From Gleimia hominis (GTDB lineage Bacteria > Actinomycetota > Actinomycetes > Actinomycetales > Actinomycetaceae), in contig NZ_CP126963.1 in assembly GCF_002871945.2 (NCBI RefSeq), positions 1,798,001 through 1,862,000 on the forward strand: a stretch of DNA of 64,000 nucleotides, given 5' to 3'. The notes beneath the pieces were generated by a model. It saw nothing but the letters and a program-made list of their open reading frames with translations. It did not search any database and was not told the DNA's origin. The position numbers and the translations under genes were made by a program. Positions 25,906 to 34,856 of this stretch are shown piece after piece (the first letter of the stretch is position 1; each line of letters starts with the position of its first letter).

Positions 25906-26109
25906 GAGCAGGCCCTCCTGGCAACGAGGCGAAAGGTGGTCGCCTATACGCCGGTTGCACCAGACGAAACCGGACAGCAGAAACAATGCTCCCTGCCGCG
26001 TTCGCACCCGTGGCTGGGATCTGCGCCTCTATTCAGATAAGGCAGTTATTCTTTGCTCAATTCACAATGCGGGCCGATCGACGTGTGAACCGCGACAGAG
26101 CAAGGGCGG

Positions 26110-26304
26110 GTGAAGATGACTGGCGACGACTTTGAACTCCCGGTGTTTCTCGACGACCAGTCGTACCGAACCTGTTCAGAATGCGGCTCAGATTGTGTCC
26201 CTGACCCGTTTGCTGCAGGCGAAGGTCAAGGCATCAGGATCGCGTTCATCTGCCCGAGCTGTGGAGTGCAGTCCGTCATCGACCCGTTCGACGACCTGCG
26301 GTAA
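26110..26304 (+). CDS. Small zinc-ribbon protein
   Basis: This protein of up to 64 residues has CSECGSDC and CPSCG pairs that could bind one zinc. It is on the plus strand, divergent from the recombinase operon. It starts at GTG 26110 or ATG 26116, with AAGGGCGG upstream. Acidic residues (DDFELP, DPFDD) flank the ribbon. A role as a regulator or cargo gene is possible, but no family is recognised. Confidence 0.55.
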   Translation: MKMTGDDFELPVFLDDQSYRTCSECGSDCVPDPFAAGEGQGIRIAFICPSCGVQSVIDPFDDLR

Positions 26305-26329
26305 ACACCAGCTCCGCAAACGCAGAAAA

Positions 26330-26367
26330 GGCCCCGCCACCACCTCGATGAAGGTGATGACGGGGCC
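26330..26367. terminator. Bidirectional terminator ending the late lysis operon
   Basis: GGCCCCGCCACCACCT pairs with AGGTGATGACGGGGCC around a short loop, a 16-bp stem with two mismatched or G-T pairs. AAAA precedes it on the plus strand, giving TTTT after the hairpin for minus-strand transcripts from the endolysin gene. Confidence 0.75.
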
Positions 26368-26387
26368 AAGGGTTGATTTCGCGTGGG

Positions 26388-27230
26388 TTAGCTGATGCCG
26401 AGCTTCTCGTTGACGCGTTTCTGCACAGCGGCGTAGTTGGCTCCGAGGCGGCGCTTGCGTTCCTCACCGTTGCCATAGTCTCCACGGATCACCGCATCAG
26501 CCAGGGCATCGATGTTGACGGAGGGCTTGGTGGGGTTTCCTCCGGTGAGCTTCTCGTTGACGCGCTTCTGCACGGCCGCGTAGTTGGCTCCCAGGCGGCG
26601 TTTGCGTTCCTCGCCGTTGCCGTACTCGCCTCGGATGACCGCGTCGGCGAGGGCGTCGATGTTGGCGGAGGGCTTGGGTGCGGGCGGTGTGGGCTTTGCC
26701 GGTGGTGTCGGGGCGGGCTTGGTGCCGCTCATGCGGTCGTACCAGTACTGGGCGCGTGCCATGTAGGCCGCATGCTGGCTTCCTGCCAGCGAGGCCGGGC
26801 ATTCGGTGGCAGAGAAATGCTTGTGGCCGAACACGTTCTTGCCCCACACGGGTCGTCCGAGCTTGTAGTAGTGGCAGATGGCGGCGACGAGGTGGGCACC
26901 GTTGTCAAGGCAGGCCTCGGAGATACGCCAGGGCTTGGAGGAGATGTCGGCGTGTTCGATACCGATGGAGGTGGTGTTGGCTTCCCAGTTGCCTGCATGC
27001 CAGGCGGTGTCGCGATCCCAGACGAGCTGGCCGATCCGGCCGCCTGAGTCGACCTGGTAGTGGGCGGATGCTTGGCGGGTCTGCCACACGTCCCAGATGG
27101 ACTTGATGGTGAGGTTGCCTGCGTTGTGGTGGATGATGACCTTGTTGATCTTCCGGCCGCTTCGCCCGGCACTGTAGTGCTTGTTCATCAGCCGGTTTTC
27201 GTCGGCTTCGAGGGTGGCCCAGTTCTTCAT
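26388..27230 (-). CDS. Phage endolysin: N-acetylmuramoyl-L-alanine amidase with two CW_7 wall-binding repeats
   Basis: Residues 25-170 form an Amidase_2/PGRP domain with zinc ligands in VIIHHNAGN and FGHKHFSATECP. A Pro/Ala/Lys linker follows. Two tandem CW_7 repeats (NIDALADAVIRGEYGNGEERK and NIDALADAVIRGDYGNGEERK) occupy residues 196-230 and 244-278. The enzyme cuts the MurNAc-L-Ala bond of peptidoglycan at lysis, and CW_7 repeats bind the wall. Its ATG overlaps the holin stop by one base (TGATG), as expected of a lysis cassette. Confidence 0.95.
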   Translation of the reverse strand: MKNWATLEADENRLMNKHYSAGRSGRKINKVIIHHNAGNLTIKSIWDVWQTRQASAHYQVDSGGRIGQLVWDRDTAWHAGNWEANTTSIGIEHADISSKPWRISEACLDNGAHLVAAICHYYKLGRPVWGKNVFGHKHFSATECPASLAGSQHAAYMARAQYWYDRMSGTKPAPTPPAKPTPPAPKPSANIDALADAVIRGEYGNGEERKRRLGANYAAVQKRVNEKLTGGNPTKPSVNIDALADAVIRGDYGNGEERKRRLGANYAAVQKRVNEKLGIS

Positions 27231-27700
27231 CAGAGGTTCTCCTTTTCTGCTGAGGTGGTGGTTTGGTTGGGGTGGTGTTCGAGGTCGGGTTTGCCTGTCA
27301 CGTCACGGGTGACCAGGTCCAGGGCGCGCCGGATGTGGGCTGGTACAGGCAACCCGAGGCGGGTGGCGTTTTCGATCAAGGAGATGCCCTCGTTAGACAG
27401 GTAGAACACGACGGTGGCGGTGCGTAGCGCCCCAGGTGTTCCGATGACGTGCACGTCGAGCAGGTGGGCAAGTCCGACCAGGGTGAAGATCACGACTTTG
27501 CGGCTGATCCCTCGAAAACCGATGGCTGAGGAGACGCGGCGTTCGGCGATCGCGGCGAGCACGCCGGTGATGTAGTCGACTACGACGAAGGCGATGAGCG
27601 CGTACACCAGGCCGTCGAGGCCTCCGAGGAACGCGCCGATGACGGCCCCGACCCCGGCCAGGCCGGTTTGGATCGTGGCCCAGATAGCTTTGAGCGACAT
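27230..27700 (-). CDS. Holin (phage_holin_4 / toxin-secretion holin family)
   Basis: The 156-residue membrane protein has hydrophobic segments in GVGAVIGAFLGGLDGLVYALI, VVDYITGVLAAI and VIFTLVGLAHLLDV. The DYITGVLAA and NEGISLIENA motifs are characteristic of holins of this family. It permeabilises the membrane at the end of the lytic cycle so that the endolysin can reach the wall. The ATG at 27700 has AAGGAA 11 bases upstream. It is immediately followed by the endolysin gene. Confidence 0.92.
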   Translation of the reverse strand: MSLKAIWATIQTGLAGVGAVIGAFLGGLDGLVYALIAFVVVDYITGVLAAIAERRVSSAIGFRGISRKVVIFTLVGLAHLLDVHVIGTPGALRTATVVFYLSNEGISLIENATRLGLPVPAHIRRALDLVTRDVTGKPDLEHHPNQTTTSAEKENL

Positions 27701-27740
27701 AGAAAGTGGGTTCCTTCCCGTTTGTGGGCACACGACAAAG

Positions 27741-27769
27741 GCCCGCACCCAGGTGGTCGGGGTACGGGC
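27741..27769 (-). terminator. Intergenic hairpin upstream of the holin
   Basis: GCCCGCACCC and GGGTACGGGC form a 10-bp stem with one mismatch and a 9-base loop, followed on the minus strand by CTTTG. It may attenuate transcription between tail and lysis genes. Confidence 0.5.
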
Positions 27770-27792
27770 TTTCCGTGTAAGCCAGATGTGGT

Positions 27793-27990
27793 TTACAGGT
27801 TGGGGCTAGTGAGGACGTCCAAAACTGTGTCGGTTAGGTCGAGGCTGCCGGTCGACGGACCGACTTCCTCGACGTGTTCGGGGCTGTTTTCGGCTGGTGG
27901 GACAGGCACCGGGTCGGGCTGGGCTGGTTCGATCGGGTGAATCACCACTTCCTCGCCATCACCTGCTTCGGCTGAGGTTTTCTCACTCAT
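27793..27990 (-). CDS. Small acidic phage protein
   Basis: The 65-residue, Pro- and Glu-rich product is probably disordered, with a short helix at the end (LDLTDTVLDVLTS). The ATG at 27990 overlaps the end of the upstream gene by 8 bases (ATGAGTGA), which supports that it is translated. No family is recognised. Its place after the tail genes is typical for small accessory proteins. Confidence 0.6.
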   Translation of the reverse strand: MSEKTSAEAGDGEEVVIHPIEPAQPDPVPVPPAENSPEHVEEVGPSTGSLDLTDTVLDVLTSPNL

Positions 27991-28444
27991 CGGTGTCACC
28001 GACCTCCGCTGTCCTCACTGCGTCATGTTGGGCTGCTTCTACAGCGTCGAACAGAACGTTGTATGCCTCCGCCTGCTCACCGGCTAAGGGCTCGTCGTAG
28101 TCGGCTAGCAGCTGTGCGATATCGGTGAGGTGGGTGGCGTAAGTGGGGCCATCCACCTCAGCCACTGAGTCCAACAGCTGCTCGCGCAGTGTCAGGAATT
28201 CGGCGAGGTCGGTGCCACCGGTGAGTTGAAAGGTGCCGTCTTCGCTGATGACGGGCTTGCCCTCCTCGTCGAGGATGGCGTGGGTGGTGACGAGGTCGTA
28301 TTCGTCCTGGCCGAACCGCAACTGCGCGTCCTTGACCAACTTGAGCAGTTTGGAGCGCGCCCGCGATTGAGCGGGCTTGAGGGACATCGTTTCGAGAAGG
28401 TCGTGGATGGGTCCGAGGTGACGGTTAGCGATCAGTACACGCAT
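27983..28444 (-). CDS. Phage protein resembling DUF1617
   Basis: The 153-residue protein starts MRVLIANRHLGPIHDLL, followed by a basic helix (SRARSKLLKLVKDAQ) and a DEEGKPVISEDGTFQLT segment. This layout is that of DUF1617 proteins found between tail fibre and lysis genes of siphophages. The function is unknown. It follows the tail endopeptidase gene by 15 bases and overlaps the next small gene. Confidence 0.65.
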   Translation of the reverse strand: MRVLIANRHLGPIHDLLETMSLKPAQSRARSKLLKLVKDAQLRFGQDEYDLVTTHAILDEEGKPVISEDGTFQLTGGTDLAEFLTLREQLLDSVAEVDGPTYATHLTDIAQLLADYDEPLAGEQAEAYNVLFDAVEAAQHDAVRTAEVGDTDE

Positions 28445-28459
28445 GCGTAAAGGTTCTTT

Positions 28460-31375
28460 CTAGACGAGGCTGGTGGACATGGCCGACAAGCCGGTGTTGT
28501 TGTAGTTGGTCCAGGTGATGTTCGACCCGGAGCCGGAGATGGAGACGATCCAGCCGTAGTTCAGTCGGCGGATGATCTCGTTGACCCTTGTCATCAGGTC
28601 TTTGAGCCGGTCGAAGGCCCGCGACATGTTGTAGAACGTGCCATTCGTGGTGATGAGCAGGTCGTAGGTGTGGAACCCGATCCGTGCCAGCCCGCTGGAA
28701 CCCGACAAAGTGGCGTAGGTGCCTTTCCCGCTGAAAGCTACGTCTTGAAACATGACGTAGCGGGTGTCAGAGGTGTAGACCTTGTTCCCGTTGATCCGCA
28801 GGTCAGCGCCCAGGTGGATCCCTGCCCGCCCATAGAACTTGCCCTTTGGATCCAACGTCAGACACGTGAAATAGTCGCCGGTGGAGGTCGTCTGATACGT
28901 CCAAGCGACGTAGTCCCCCCGGTAGGCCAACTGGTTGACGATGCCTTGGATATCGGTGGCATCCTTTTTCGCCCGGCGGGCCATTTCACCGATGTAACGC
29001 GTCCCGTACCAAAACCGCAGACCAGACGACGTGATCGTCCCCTCCAATGAGGACCCGGAGTACCACGAGATTTGTGTTGGCGTAATCCGGATCGAACTCG
29101 TCCAGCCCGCCAGTCCTACTTGGATCGCGTTCGCCGCGAGCTTGTCCGCCGTGATCGACCTCGCCCCAATACGCGAGGCATTAAGCACACCAGTGGTGAT
29201 CTTGCCCGCGTCGAGCGCACCGATCTTCGCCGAGGTAATCGCCGCATCCGCGATCATCGCCGTCTTGATGAACCCGTTGGAGATTGTGAGCTTGTCGCTC
29301 GTGATCGACCCGGCCGCGATCCTCGCCGCAGACAGGGTGCCGGTGGTGATCTTCGATGCCGACAACGAGCCGATTTTCGCGTCCGTGATCGCCGCGTCCG
29401 CGATCATCGCCGTCTTAATGAACCCATCAGCGATCGTGAGCTTGTCACTGGTGATAGAGCCTGCCGCAATCCTGGCAGCCGCGAGCGTGCCGGTGGTGAT
29501 CTTGGCAGCCGACAGGTTGGAGATCTTGGCGTCCGTGATCGCCGCGTTGGCGATCATCGCGGTAGTGACCGTGGCGTCATCGATACTGGTTCGGCCGGTG
29601 ATGTGTATGCGCTCACCGGCGATCAAGATGGTTTCGGGTGAGATGTTGATCTGGGAGACGATCTCGCTTGAGCGCACACGCAGGTTCAGGTCGCTGGCCA
29701 TCATTGAAAGCGACGAGGCTAGGCTGTTATCCGCGTTCGTCAGCTCAGTGAACCGGGCCTCGCTGCTGGTTTGAACCTGCCGTGCCGTCTCGTAGGCCGT
29801 ATCGGCACGGTGCTGTGCTTGGGAGACTGAACTCTCAAGCCCGGTCACCTTCATGCCAGCCTCACCGGCTACAGCCTCAGCTTCCCGTGCTGTGGCTTCG
29901 GCCTGGCTGGCTGCTTCGCGCGCCTGGCCGATCTCGGCTTCGGCTACGGTGAGGCGAGCAGCGACAGCGATAGCGGCAGCTTGGGCATCGTCAGCAGCGG
30001 TTTTCGCGGCCTCCACCTCAGCGCGAGCTTCGGCGAGCTCAGCGCTGACCTGAGCATGGTTGAGGTCCGTGGCAAGGGCAACCCAGCCGGGCTCGCCGGT
30101 GTCGGTGAGCTGGTAGATCCAGATCTCGATGCTCTCGCCATTGTCCCTAAACCACGTGTCCCCGAGGCGGGCGGCAGCGGGCTGTTTCGGCCCGTAATGG
30201 TTGGTGGATTTCCCGTCCGCTGATGCCAGCGCCACGCCAGCAAGATCAGCAGCCATCTGGGCGGCCGTCTGCGCGGTGGTGATCTGGCGGGTGATCTGGG
30301 TGAACTTCCCTGCAACCGACCCGAGCTCCACCGAGACATACGCCTGCTGGAGCGGGTCGTATTCGTAGCCGACGACCCGCGCTGACAGGGACACGCCCAG
30401 GTCGGCGTGCTGTACCGTCACCGTGTCTCCCAGCAGGACGGTCTCCAGCTCGGCGAGGTCGGCGTACTCGGCAGTCGATGCGAGATCAACGAACGAGACG
30501 GTGTAGCTCGCGGCAGGCGTATCGACGTGGTTGGTGGTGAACTCGGTCTTAGCGGCTTGACGCAGAAGGGCGTGTGCTTGCGGCAGAGGTACTTCGTCCT
30601 CGCGGGGGTTATCTGCGTCGGCGATCGCTTTGATGTCCGGGTAGCGCATCACCTTGATATGCGGGATCGCGTAGGCATTCAGGTGTGGCGAGTCGACGTA
30701 GAGCTCGGGCAGGGTGATCCCATCAAACCCGACCGGCACGATCCGGGTGACCACGCTCGTCAGATCGATGGTCGAGGTGTAACCAGTGAGGTTCTTGCGA
30801 TCGCGGATCACGACCCCACGATCCGCGCCGCGTGTGGCGGCGTGGTGGATGTGCCAGTTATCGCGCGTGAGCTCTCCGGCCCACCGGGAGGCGAACGTGT
30901 TATCCGACCCCTGGTCCATGATCGCGGCGGCAAGGTTCATCCGCACCACGCGCGCAGAGGCCCTGGTGGCCGTATCGGAGCTGGTCGCGGTGAACCGGTG
31001 CGGCGTGGTCGCAGACCTAAGGAGCTGATCGAGGGCTGCCTTGGGGGTTTTGTTGACCACGAAGGTGTCGGCGATGAAGTTGCCTGCCAGGTCGTAGAAC
31101 AGATGGAAGGCGGTGACCTCCAACAGCCCGTCCAGGCTCGTTGTGACCTCGTGGATACGAAACCCTTGCCGGATGGTGGTGCCGGGAACAGGGGCTGCGA
31201 TGATCGCCTCGACTACCAGCTTTGAGGCCAGCGGCCCATCGGCTGGATAGGTGACGGTCAGCTGGTAGGCTCCGCCGAGTTCCTCAACGACCCGGGCGTC
31301 GATCAGTTCAGGGTCGAGGACACCCTCGCCGGTGGCGGTGAACGTGGTGGCAGTCGGGGCATGCACGGTGAGCAT
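28460..31375 (-). CDS. Prophage tail endopeptidase / receptor-binding tail protein
   Basis: The 971-residue protein has an N-terminal siphophage tail-associated domain (residues 1-360: DARVVEELGGAYQLTVTYP, TAFHLFYDLAGNFI). A helical coiled region near residues 440-540 is rich in EAEA and AAKTAADDAQ. A collagen-free repeat region follows (three units of about 50 residues with SKITTGTL and AARIAAGSITSDKLTI), then a C-terminal beta-rich receptor domain. It forms the tail tip and probably contacts the host surface. The ATG at 31375 is preferred over the GTG at 31393 because AAAGGA lies 9 bases upstream of it. Confidence 0.88.
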   Translation of the reverse strand: MLTVHAPTATTFTATGEGVLDPELIDARVVEELGGAYQLTVTYPADGPLASKLVVEAIIAAPVPGTTIRQGFRIHEVTTSLDGLLEVTAFHLFYDLAGNFIADTFVVNKTPKAALDQLLRSATTPHRFTATSSDTATRASARVVRMNLAAAIMDQGSDNTFASRWAGELTRDNWHIHHAATRGADRGVVIRDRKNLTGYTSTIDLTSVVTRIVPVGFDGITLPELYVDSPHLNAYAIPHIKVMRYPDIKAIADADNPREDEVPLPQAHALLRQAAKTEFTTNHVDTPAASYTVSFVDLASTAEYADLAELETVLLGDTVTVQHADLGVSLSARVVGYEYDPLQQAYVSVELGSVAGKFTQITRQITTAQTAAQMAADLAGVALASADGKSTNHYGPKQPAAARLGDTWFRDNGESIEIWIYQLTDTGEPGWVALATDLNHAQVSAELAEARAEVEAAKTAADDAQAAAIAVAARLTVAEAEIGQAREAASQAEATAREAEAVAGEAGMKVTGLESSVSQAQHRADTAYETARQVQTSSEARFTELTNADNSLASSLSMMASDLNLRVRSSEIVSQINISPETILIAGERIHITGRTSIDDATVTTAMIANAAITDAKISNLSAAKITTGTLAAARIAAGSITSDKLTIADGFIKTAMIADAAITDAKIGSLSASKITTGTLSAARIAAGSITSDKLTISNGFIKTAMIADAAITSAKIGALDAGKITTGVLNASRIGARSITADKLAANAIQVGLAGWTSSIRITPTQISWYSGSSLEGTITSSGLRFWYGTRYIGEMARRAKKDATDIQGIVNQLAYRGDYVAWTYQTTSTGDYFTCLTLDPKGKFYGRAGIHLGADLRINGNKVYTSDTRYVMFQDVAFSGKGTYATLSGSSGLARIGFHTYDLLITTNGTFYNMSRAFDRLKDLMTRVNEIIRRLNYGWIVSISGSGSNITWTNYNNTGLSAMSTSLV
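29136..29580 (-). repeat. Three diverged tandem repeats of about 150 bp in the tail fibre gene
   Basis: Each unit encodes about 50 residues of the form AAITDAKIGxLxAxKITTGTL, then AARIAAGSITSDKLTI and a linker FIKTAMIAD. The first two units are the most similar. Such repeats extend phage fibres and can recombine to change length. Confidence 0.85.
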
Positions 31376-31397
31376 CGGTGGTGTTCCTTTCACAGAC

Positions 31398-31433
31398 GTG
31401 CACCCGCAGCCAAAGAAACGGCTACGGGCGCAC
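31398..31433 (-). terminator. Hairpin between distal tail and tail endopeptidase genes
   Basis: GTGCACCCGCAGCC pairs with GGCTACGGGCGCAC across 8 bases, with two imperfect pairs. It occupies nearly the whole gap between the two genes and may attenuate or process the late transcript. Confidence 0.5.
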
Positions 31434-31456
31434 TGGGAGCAAAGAGATGGGCCGGG

Positions 31457-32143
31457 TTAGGGGTTTCGCCAGTTCCCGGTGATCTCGACTTTGGAGATGC
31501 CACTACCCAAAGTGACCCGGTTGACCCCTGGAGTAAGGATCGGGAACGTGCCGGTCAGCGCGTCGGTATGCACCCGGCCTGCCACGTGCGCGACAAGCCG
31601 CGCCGAGTCCAGGGTGATCTGCCCTGCCGGTGACTGAACGCGATAGGCGGCCCCGTTGATCGTCAGCGTCAACGCCCCGGTGCCCCTGATCGTGATGATC
31701 GGTGCCGCATCCACCAGGCCAGGGTTGGTGATCTGCCCGGAGGCGGTGAGCGTGTGGGTGGTCAGCCCAGAATCCAGGTAGCTAAACGGCTCGCACACCA
31801 GGTGCGCCTCGAAGAATCCCCACGAGGACATGTCCGTGCGCAGCGGGCTAATGGAGGCGTGTTTGATCTTGTGGAACGCCTCGGGCTGGTGGGACAGGTG
31901 AATGGTCGCCGCCCGGGTCAGCGCCAGTGCGGCTTTGTGGTAGGCGGCCAGGCTGCCTTTGATCGCGAGCGGCAACGTGATCGACGTGTCATGCCAGCCG
32001 CCCAGGCGGGTCAGCGTCCCGGCCCTGCCCGCCACCTCAATATCGTCTGTGACCCGCTCGGCGACAGGTAGGTCGACCGGGCCGGTGAGCCTCAGGCCCA
32101 GCGACGTTGAGGACACTGTCTTGTCGAGAGTGAAACCATGCAT
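31457..32143 (-). CDS. Distal tail protein (Dit-like)
   Basis: The 228-residue protein follows the tape measure gene and precedes the tail endopeptidase, which is the standard place of Dit. It begins MHGFTLDKTVSSTSLGLRL. It has a galectin-like C-terminal part (GTGALTLTINGAAYRV, PILTPGVNRVTLGSGISKVEITG) resembling the phage tail Siphovirus Gp19/Dit C-terminal fold. Dit forms the ring at the end of the tail tube. The start codon touches the tape measure stop. The identification rests on position and general fold features. Confidence 0.75.
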   Translation of the reverse strand: MHGFTLDKTVSSTSLGLRLTGPVDLPVAERVTDDIEVAGRAGTLTRLGGWHDTSITLPLAIKGSLAAYHKAALALTRAATIHLSHQPEAFHKIKHASISPLRTDMSSWGFFEAHLVCEPFSYLDSGLTTHTLTASGQITNPGLVDAAPIITIRGTGALTLTINGAAYRVQSPAGQITLDSARLVAHVAGRVHTDALTGTFPILTPGVNRVTLGSGISKVEITGNWRNP

Positions 32144-34830
32144 CAGACACCTCCTCCTGTAGCGAGCACCGTGTGGTGGGAGTTGATACGAGCCAACTGG
32201 CGGTTGATGCCGGGAGCGAGTTTGCCCACCAGCGCGCCGTCGTTGAGCACGACCTTGATGTCCATGGCCTCCAGCAGTGCCCGGGCGGTCTGGTCGACGA
32301 TGCCCGCCACCTCTCCTGCGCGCCCTGCCTCCTGGCCGACAGCGCTGTGGCTGGTGGTTGCAAGCGGTGGTTGCAGGTGGGTTGGGGTCAGATCGACCGG
32401 CTCCAGGCTGGTGGTGATCGGCACGTCGATACCGCTGGTGAGCTCGCTCATGGCCTTAAGGGTGTCTGCGGCGAAGTCCTCGGCGGCTGCGACTGCGCGG
32501 CTTCCGGTGTCTTCGATACCTCCGGCCAGGCCTCGGGTGAGCATGTCACCGACCCACGCCATTTCCTTGGACGGCGAGTTGATGCCGAAAAAGCCCGTGA
32601 TGCCATCCCAAATGTCAGAACACCAGCTTGTAACCCTGTCCCAGAGCCAGCCTGCCAGCGACTGGATGCCGTTCCACAAGCCCCGCACGAGGTCCGCGCC
32701 AGCAGAGGCCATCTGGCCGACCCCTTGACCGACCGCGCCCACGATCCCGGTGATGATCTGCGGGATCGCCGCCACGATGGTCGAGATGATCTGCGGCAGG
32801 TTCGTAATCAACGCGGTCAACAGCTCGACACCCGCCATGACCAGTTGCGGAATCGCCCCACCGATCGCCGAGACGATCGCTGCGATAATCTGCGGCAGCG
32901 CGGCCACGATCGTGCTGATGATCTGCGGCAGCGCCCCAATCAAGGCGGTGAGTAGTTTGACGCCAGCCTCGATGAGCTGCGGCAGGGCCGACAGCAGCAT
33001 GGTGATGATGCCGGTGATGATTTGTGGCAGCACCGTCACGATCGCGGTGATGATCTCCGGGAGCGCGTCGACCAAGGAGGTCAACAACGCGATACCGGTC
33101 TCGATGATCTGCGGGATCGCAGCGACCAGGAACTCCACGATCGAGGTGATGATCTGTGGTAGCGCCTCAATGAGCACCGGGATCGCTTCCAGCAAGCCTT
33201 GCGCGAGCCCAAGGATGAGCTGTAGCGCGGCATCCAAGATCATCGGCAGGCTATCGACCAGCCCCTGCACTAGGGCGACGATCATCTCCACTGCTGCCGG
33301 AATCAGCTCAGGTAGAGCCTCACCGATCCCGGTGACCAAGGTGGCGATGATCTGCAGGGCTGCTTCCAGTAACGCTGGCAGGGATTCAATGATCGCCTCC
33401 ACCAAGGCAACGATGAGCATCACCGCTGTCTCGGCAACCGACGGCAACACCTCGATGATGCCTTCCAGCAGGGCGGTCAGGATCGACATGCCGGTCTCTA
33501 CGACCATCGGCAGCTGCTCGGCGATGAACGCGAGTGCTTCTTGCAGGATCTCGCCGAGCTTGTCGATCAACGCCGGGGCGCCGCCCTGCTCGAAGGCTGC
33601 CGTGAGCTCATCGATCCACCCGTTGACCATCGGCATGACCGTGCCAGCCAGCGCGTCGGTCAAACCTTGGGCGAGCAGGCCCTTGAGGTTGTCGATGCCG
33701 TCGCGCATGGTAGAGAGCTGTCCGGTGAAGGTTTTCGACTGGGCTTCCATCGCCCCGTGGAAACGGCCGCCTTCCTCGGTTGCCGAAGCGAACGCGTCAG
33801 CGACCATGTCCGCGCTGATCGCGCCCTTGGCCATCTCCTCTTTCAGCTCGCCGATGGACTTGCCCGTCTTGCGGGAGATCTCCTCCAGCGGGTTGAACCC
33901 GGCGTTGATCATCTGGTTGAGGTCCTGGCCAGTCAGCTTGCCTGTCGAGGACATCTGGGCGAACGCCAACGTCAGTGACTCCATCTTCTGCGCGTCACCT
34001 TGGGAGATATCACCGAGCTGGCCTAGTCTGCGGGTAGCTTCGTCGGCGCTGATACCGAACGCCATCAGGGTTTGGGTGTTCTTCGCCAAATCCTCCATGC
34101 CGAACGGGGTCTTCGCGGCCTGGGTTTTCAGGTCGTTGACCAGCTGTTGGGCTTTTGCCTGATCGCCGAGCATCGTGGTGAAGCTGGTGGTGTACTGCTC
34201 CATGCGGGCGTTGTACTCCACCCCGTCCTTCAACGCATCGGCCATACCCCGGCCGATACTCGTGATCGCCTTGCCGATGCCCTTGACACCAGCGACGATC
34301 GCCTCGGCGGCCAGGTTCGCTTTGAGCACGTCCCCGAAGATCCGGGTCTTATCCCCGGTGTCGTCCATCTCGTCGCCGAGATCATCGACCGCGTCCTCCA
34401 AATGCCCGGCATCCTTGGCAGCGTCTTTCGCATCATCGCCTGCACCGTCGGCCTCGTCACCGAACTCGCCGAGCGCATCATTGTTGGCCTTGAGCTCTTT
34501 TTCCAGCTCGTTGAGCTCGGCACCGGCGTTGTTGAGCTGGATCTGCCAGTTTTTCGTGCGCGAATCGTTCTCCCCGAACGACGCGGCCGAGTTCTCCAGC
34601 GCGGCCTTGAGTGTTTCGATCTTGGCCTTTTGGGTCTCGATCTCTTTGGTCAGCACCTGGTTGCGGGAGGCCAGCGCCTGGGTGGACTTGTCGTTCTTGT
34701 CGAACTGGGAGGCCACCAGTTTCATCTCCGAGCCCAGCACCCGCATCTCACGGTTGATGTCGGTGATGGCCCGCTTGAACTCGCGTTCACCTTCCAGACC
34801 GATCTTGAGACCAAACGATGAGTCAGCCAT
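32143..34830 (-). CDS. Tail tape measure protein
   Basis: The 895-residue protein has an N-terminal coiled coil (REFKRAITDINREMRVLGSE, then alternating basic and acidic helices to about residue 150). A tape-measure core follows, with TKTTQTLMAFG-type and GQDLNQMINAGFNPLEEIS segments. Residues 400-750 are a long run of near-repeating hydrophobic helices of the form LPQIITxIV. It sets tail length during assembly and is probably ejected during infection. The preceding genes encode the frameshifted tail chaperones, as expected. The high repetition causes long antisense open frames that are not genes. Confidence 0.93.
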   Translation of the reverse strand: MADSSFGLKIGLEGEREFKRAITDINREMRVLGSEMKLVASQFDKNDKSTQALASRNQVLTKEIETQKAKIETLKAALENSAASFGENDSRTKNWQIQLNNAGAELNELEKELKANNDALGEFGDEADGAGDDAKDAAKDAGHLEDAVDDLGDEMDDTGDKTRIFGDVLKANLAAEAIVAGVKGIGKAITSIGRGMADALKDGVEYNARMEQYTTSFTTMLGDQAKAQQLVNDLKTQAAKTPFGMEDLAKNTQTLMAFGISADEATRRLGQLGDISQGDAQKMESLTLAFAQMSSTGKLTGQDLNQMINAGFNPLEEISRKTGKSIGELKEEMAKGAISADMVADAFASATEEGGRFHGAMEAQSKTFTGQLSTMRDGIDNLKGLLAQGLTDALAGTVMPMVNGWIDELTAAFEQGGAPALIDKLGEILQEALAFIAEQLPMVVETGMSILTALLEGIIEVLPSVAETAVMLIVALVEAIIESLPALLEAALQIIATLVTGIGEALPELIPAAVEMIVALVQGLVDSLPMILDAALQLILGLAQGLLEAIPVLIEALPQIITSIVEFLVAAIPQIIETGIALLTSLVDALPEIITAIVTVLPQIITGIITMLLSALPQLIEAGVKLLTALIGALPQIISTIVAALPQIIAAIVSAIGGAIPQLVMAGVELLTALITNLPQIISTIVAAIPQIITGIVGAVGQGVGQMASAGADLVRGLWNGIQSLAGWLWDRVTSWCSDIWDGITGFFGINSPSKEMAWVGDMLTRGLAGGIEDTGSRAVAAAEDFAADTLKAMSELTSGIDVPITTSLEPVDLTPTHLQPPLATTSHSAVGQEAGRAGEVAGIVDQTARALLEAMDIKVVLNDGALVGKLAPGINRQLARINSHHTVLATGGGV

Positions 34831-34856
34831 GAGGATTCACCTGCCTGTCAGTGGGG

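Noticed and set aside
29136-29580. Regularly repeated sequence as a CRISPR array
   Set aside because: The repeats are about 150 bp, coding, in frame, and without unique spacers.
29031-29774. A plus-strand open frame opposite the tail fibre repeats
   Set aside because: Its apparent repeats are the complement of the fibre repeats. No start signal or domain was seen.
32750-34162. A 470-residue plus-strand open frame opposite the tape measure gene
   Set aside because: The sequence is low-complexity and arises from the complement of repeated hydrophobic helices. It has no ribosome binding site or domain, and the minus strand encodes a clear tape measure protein.
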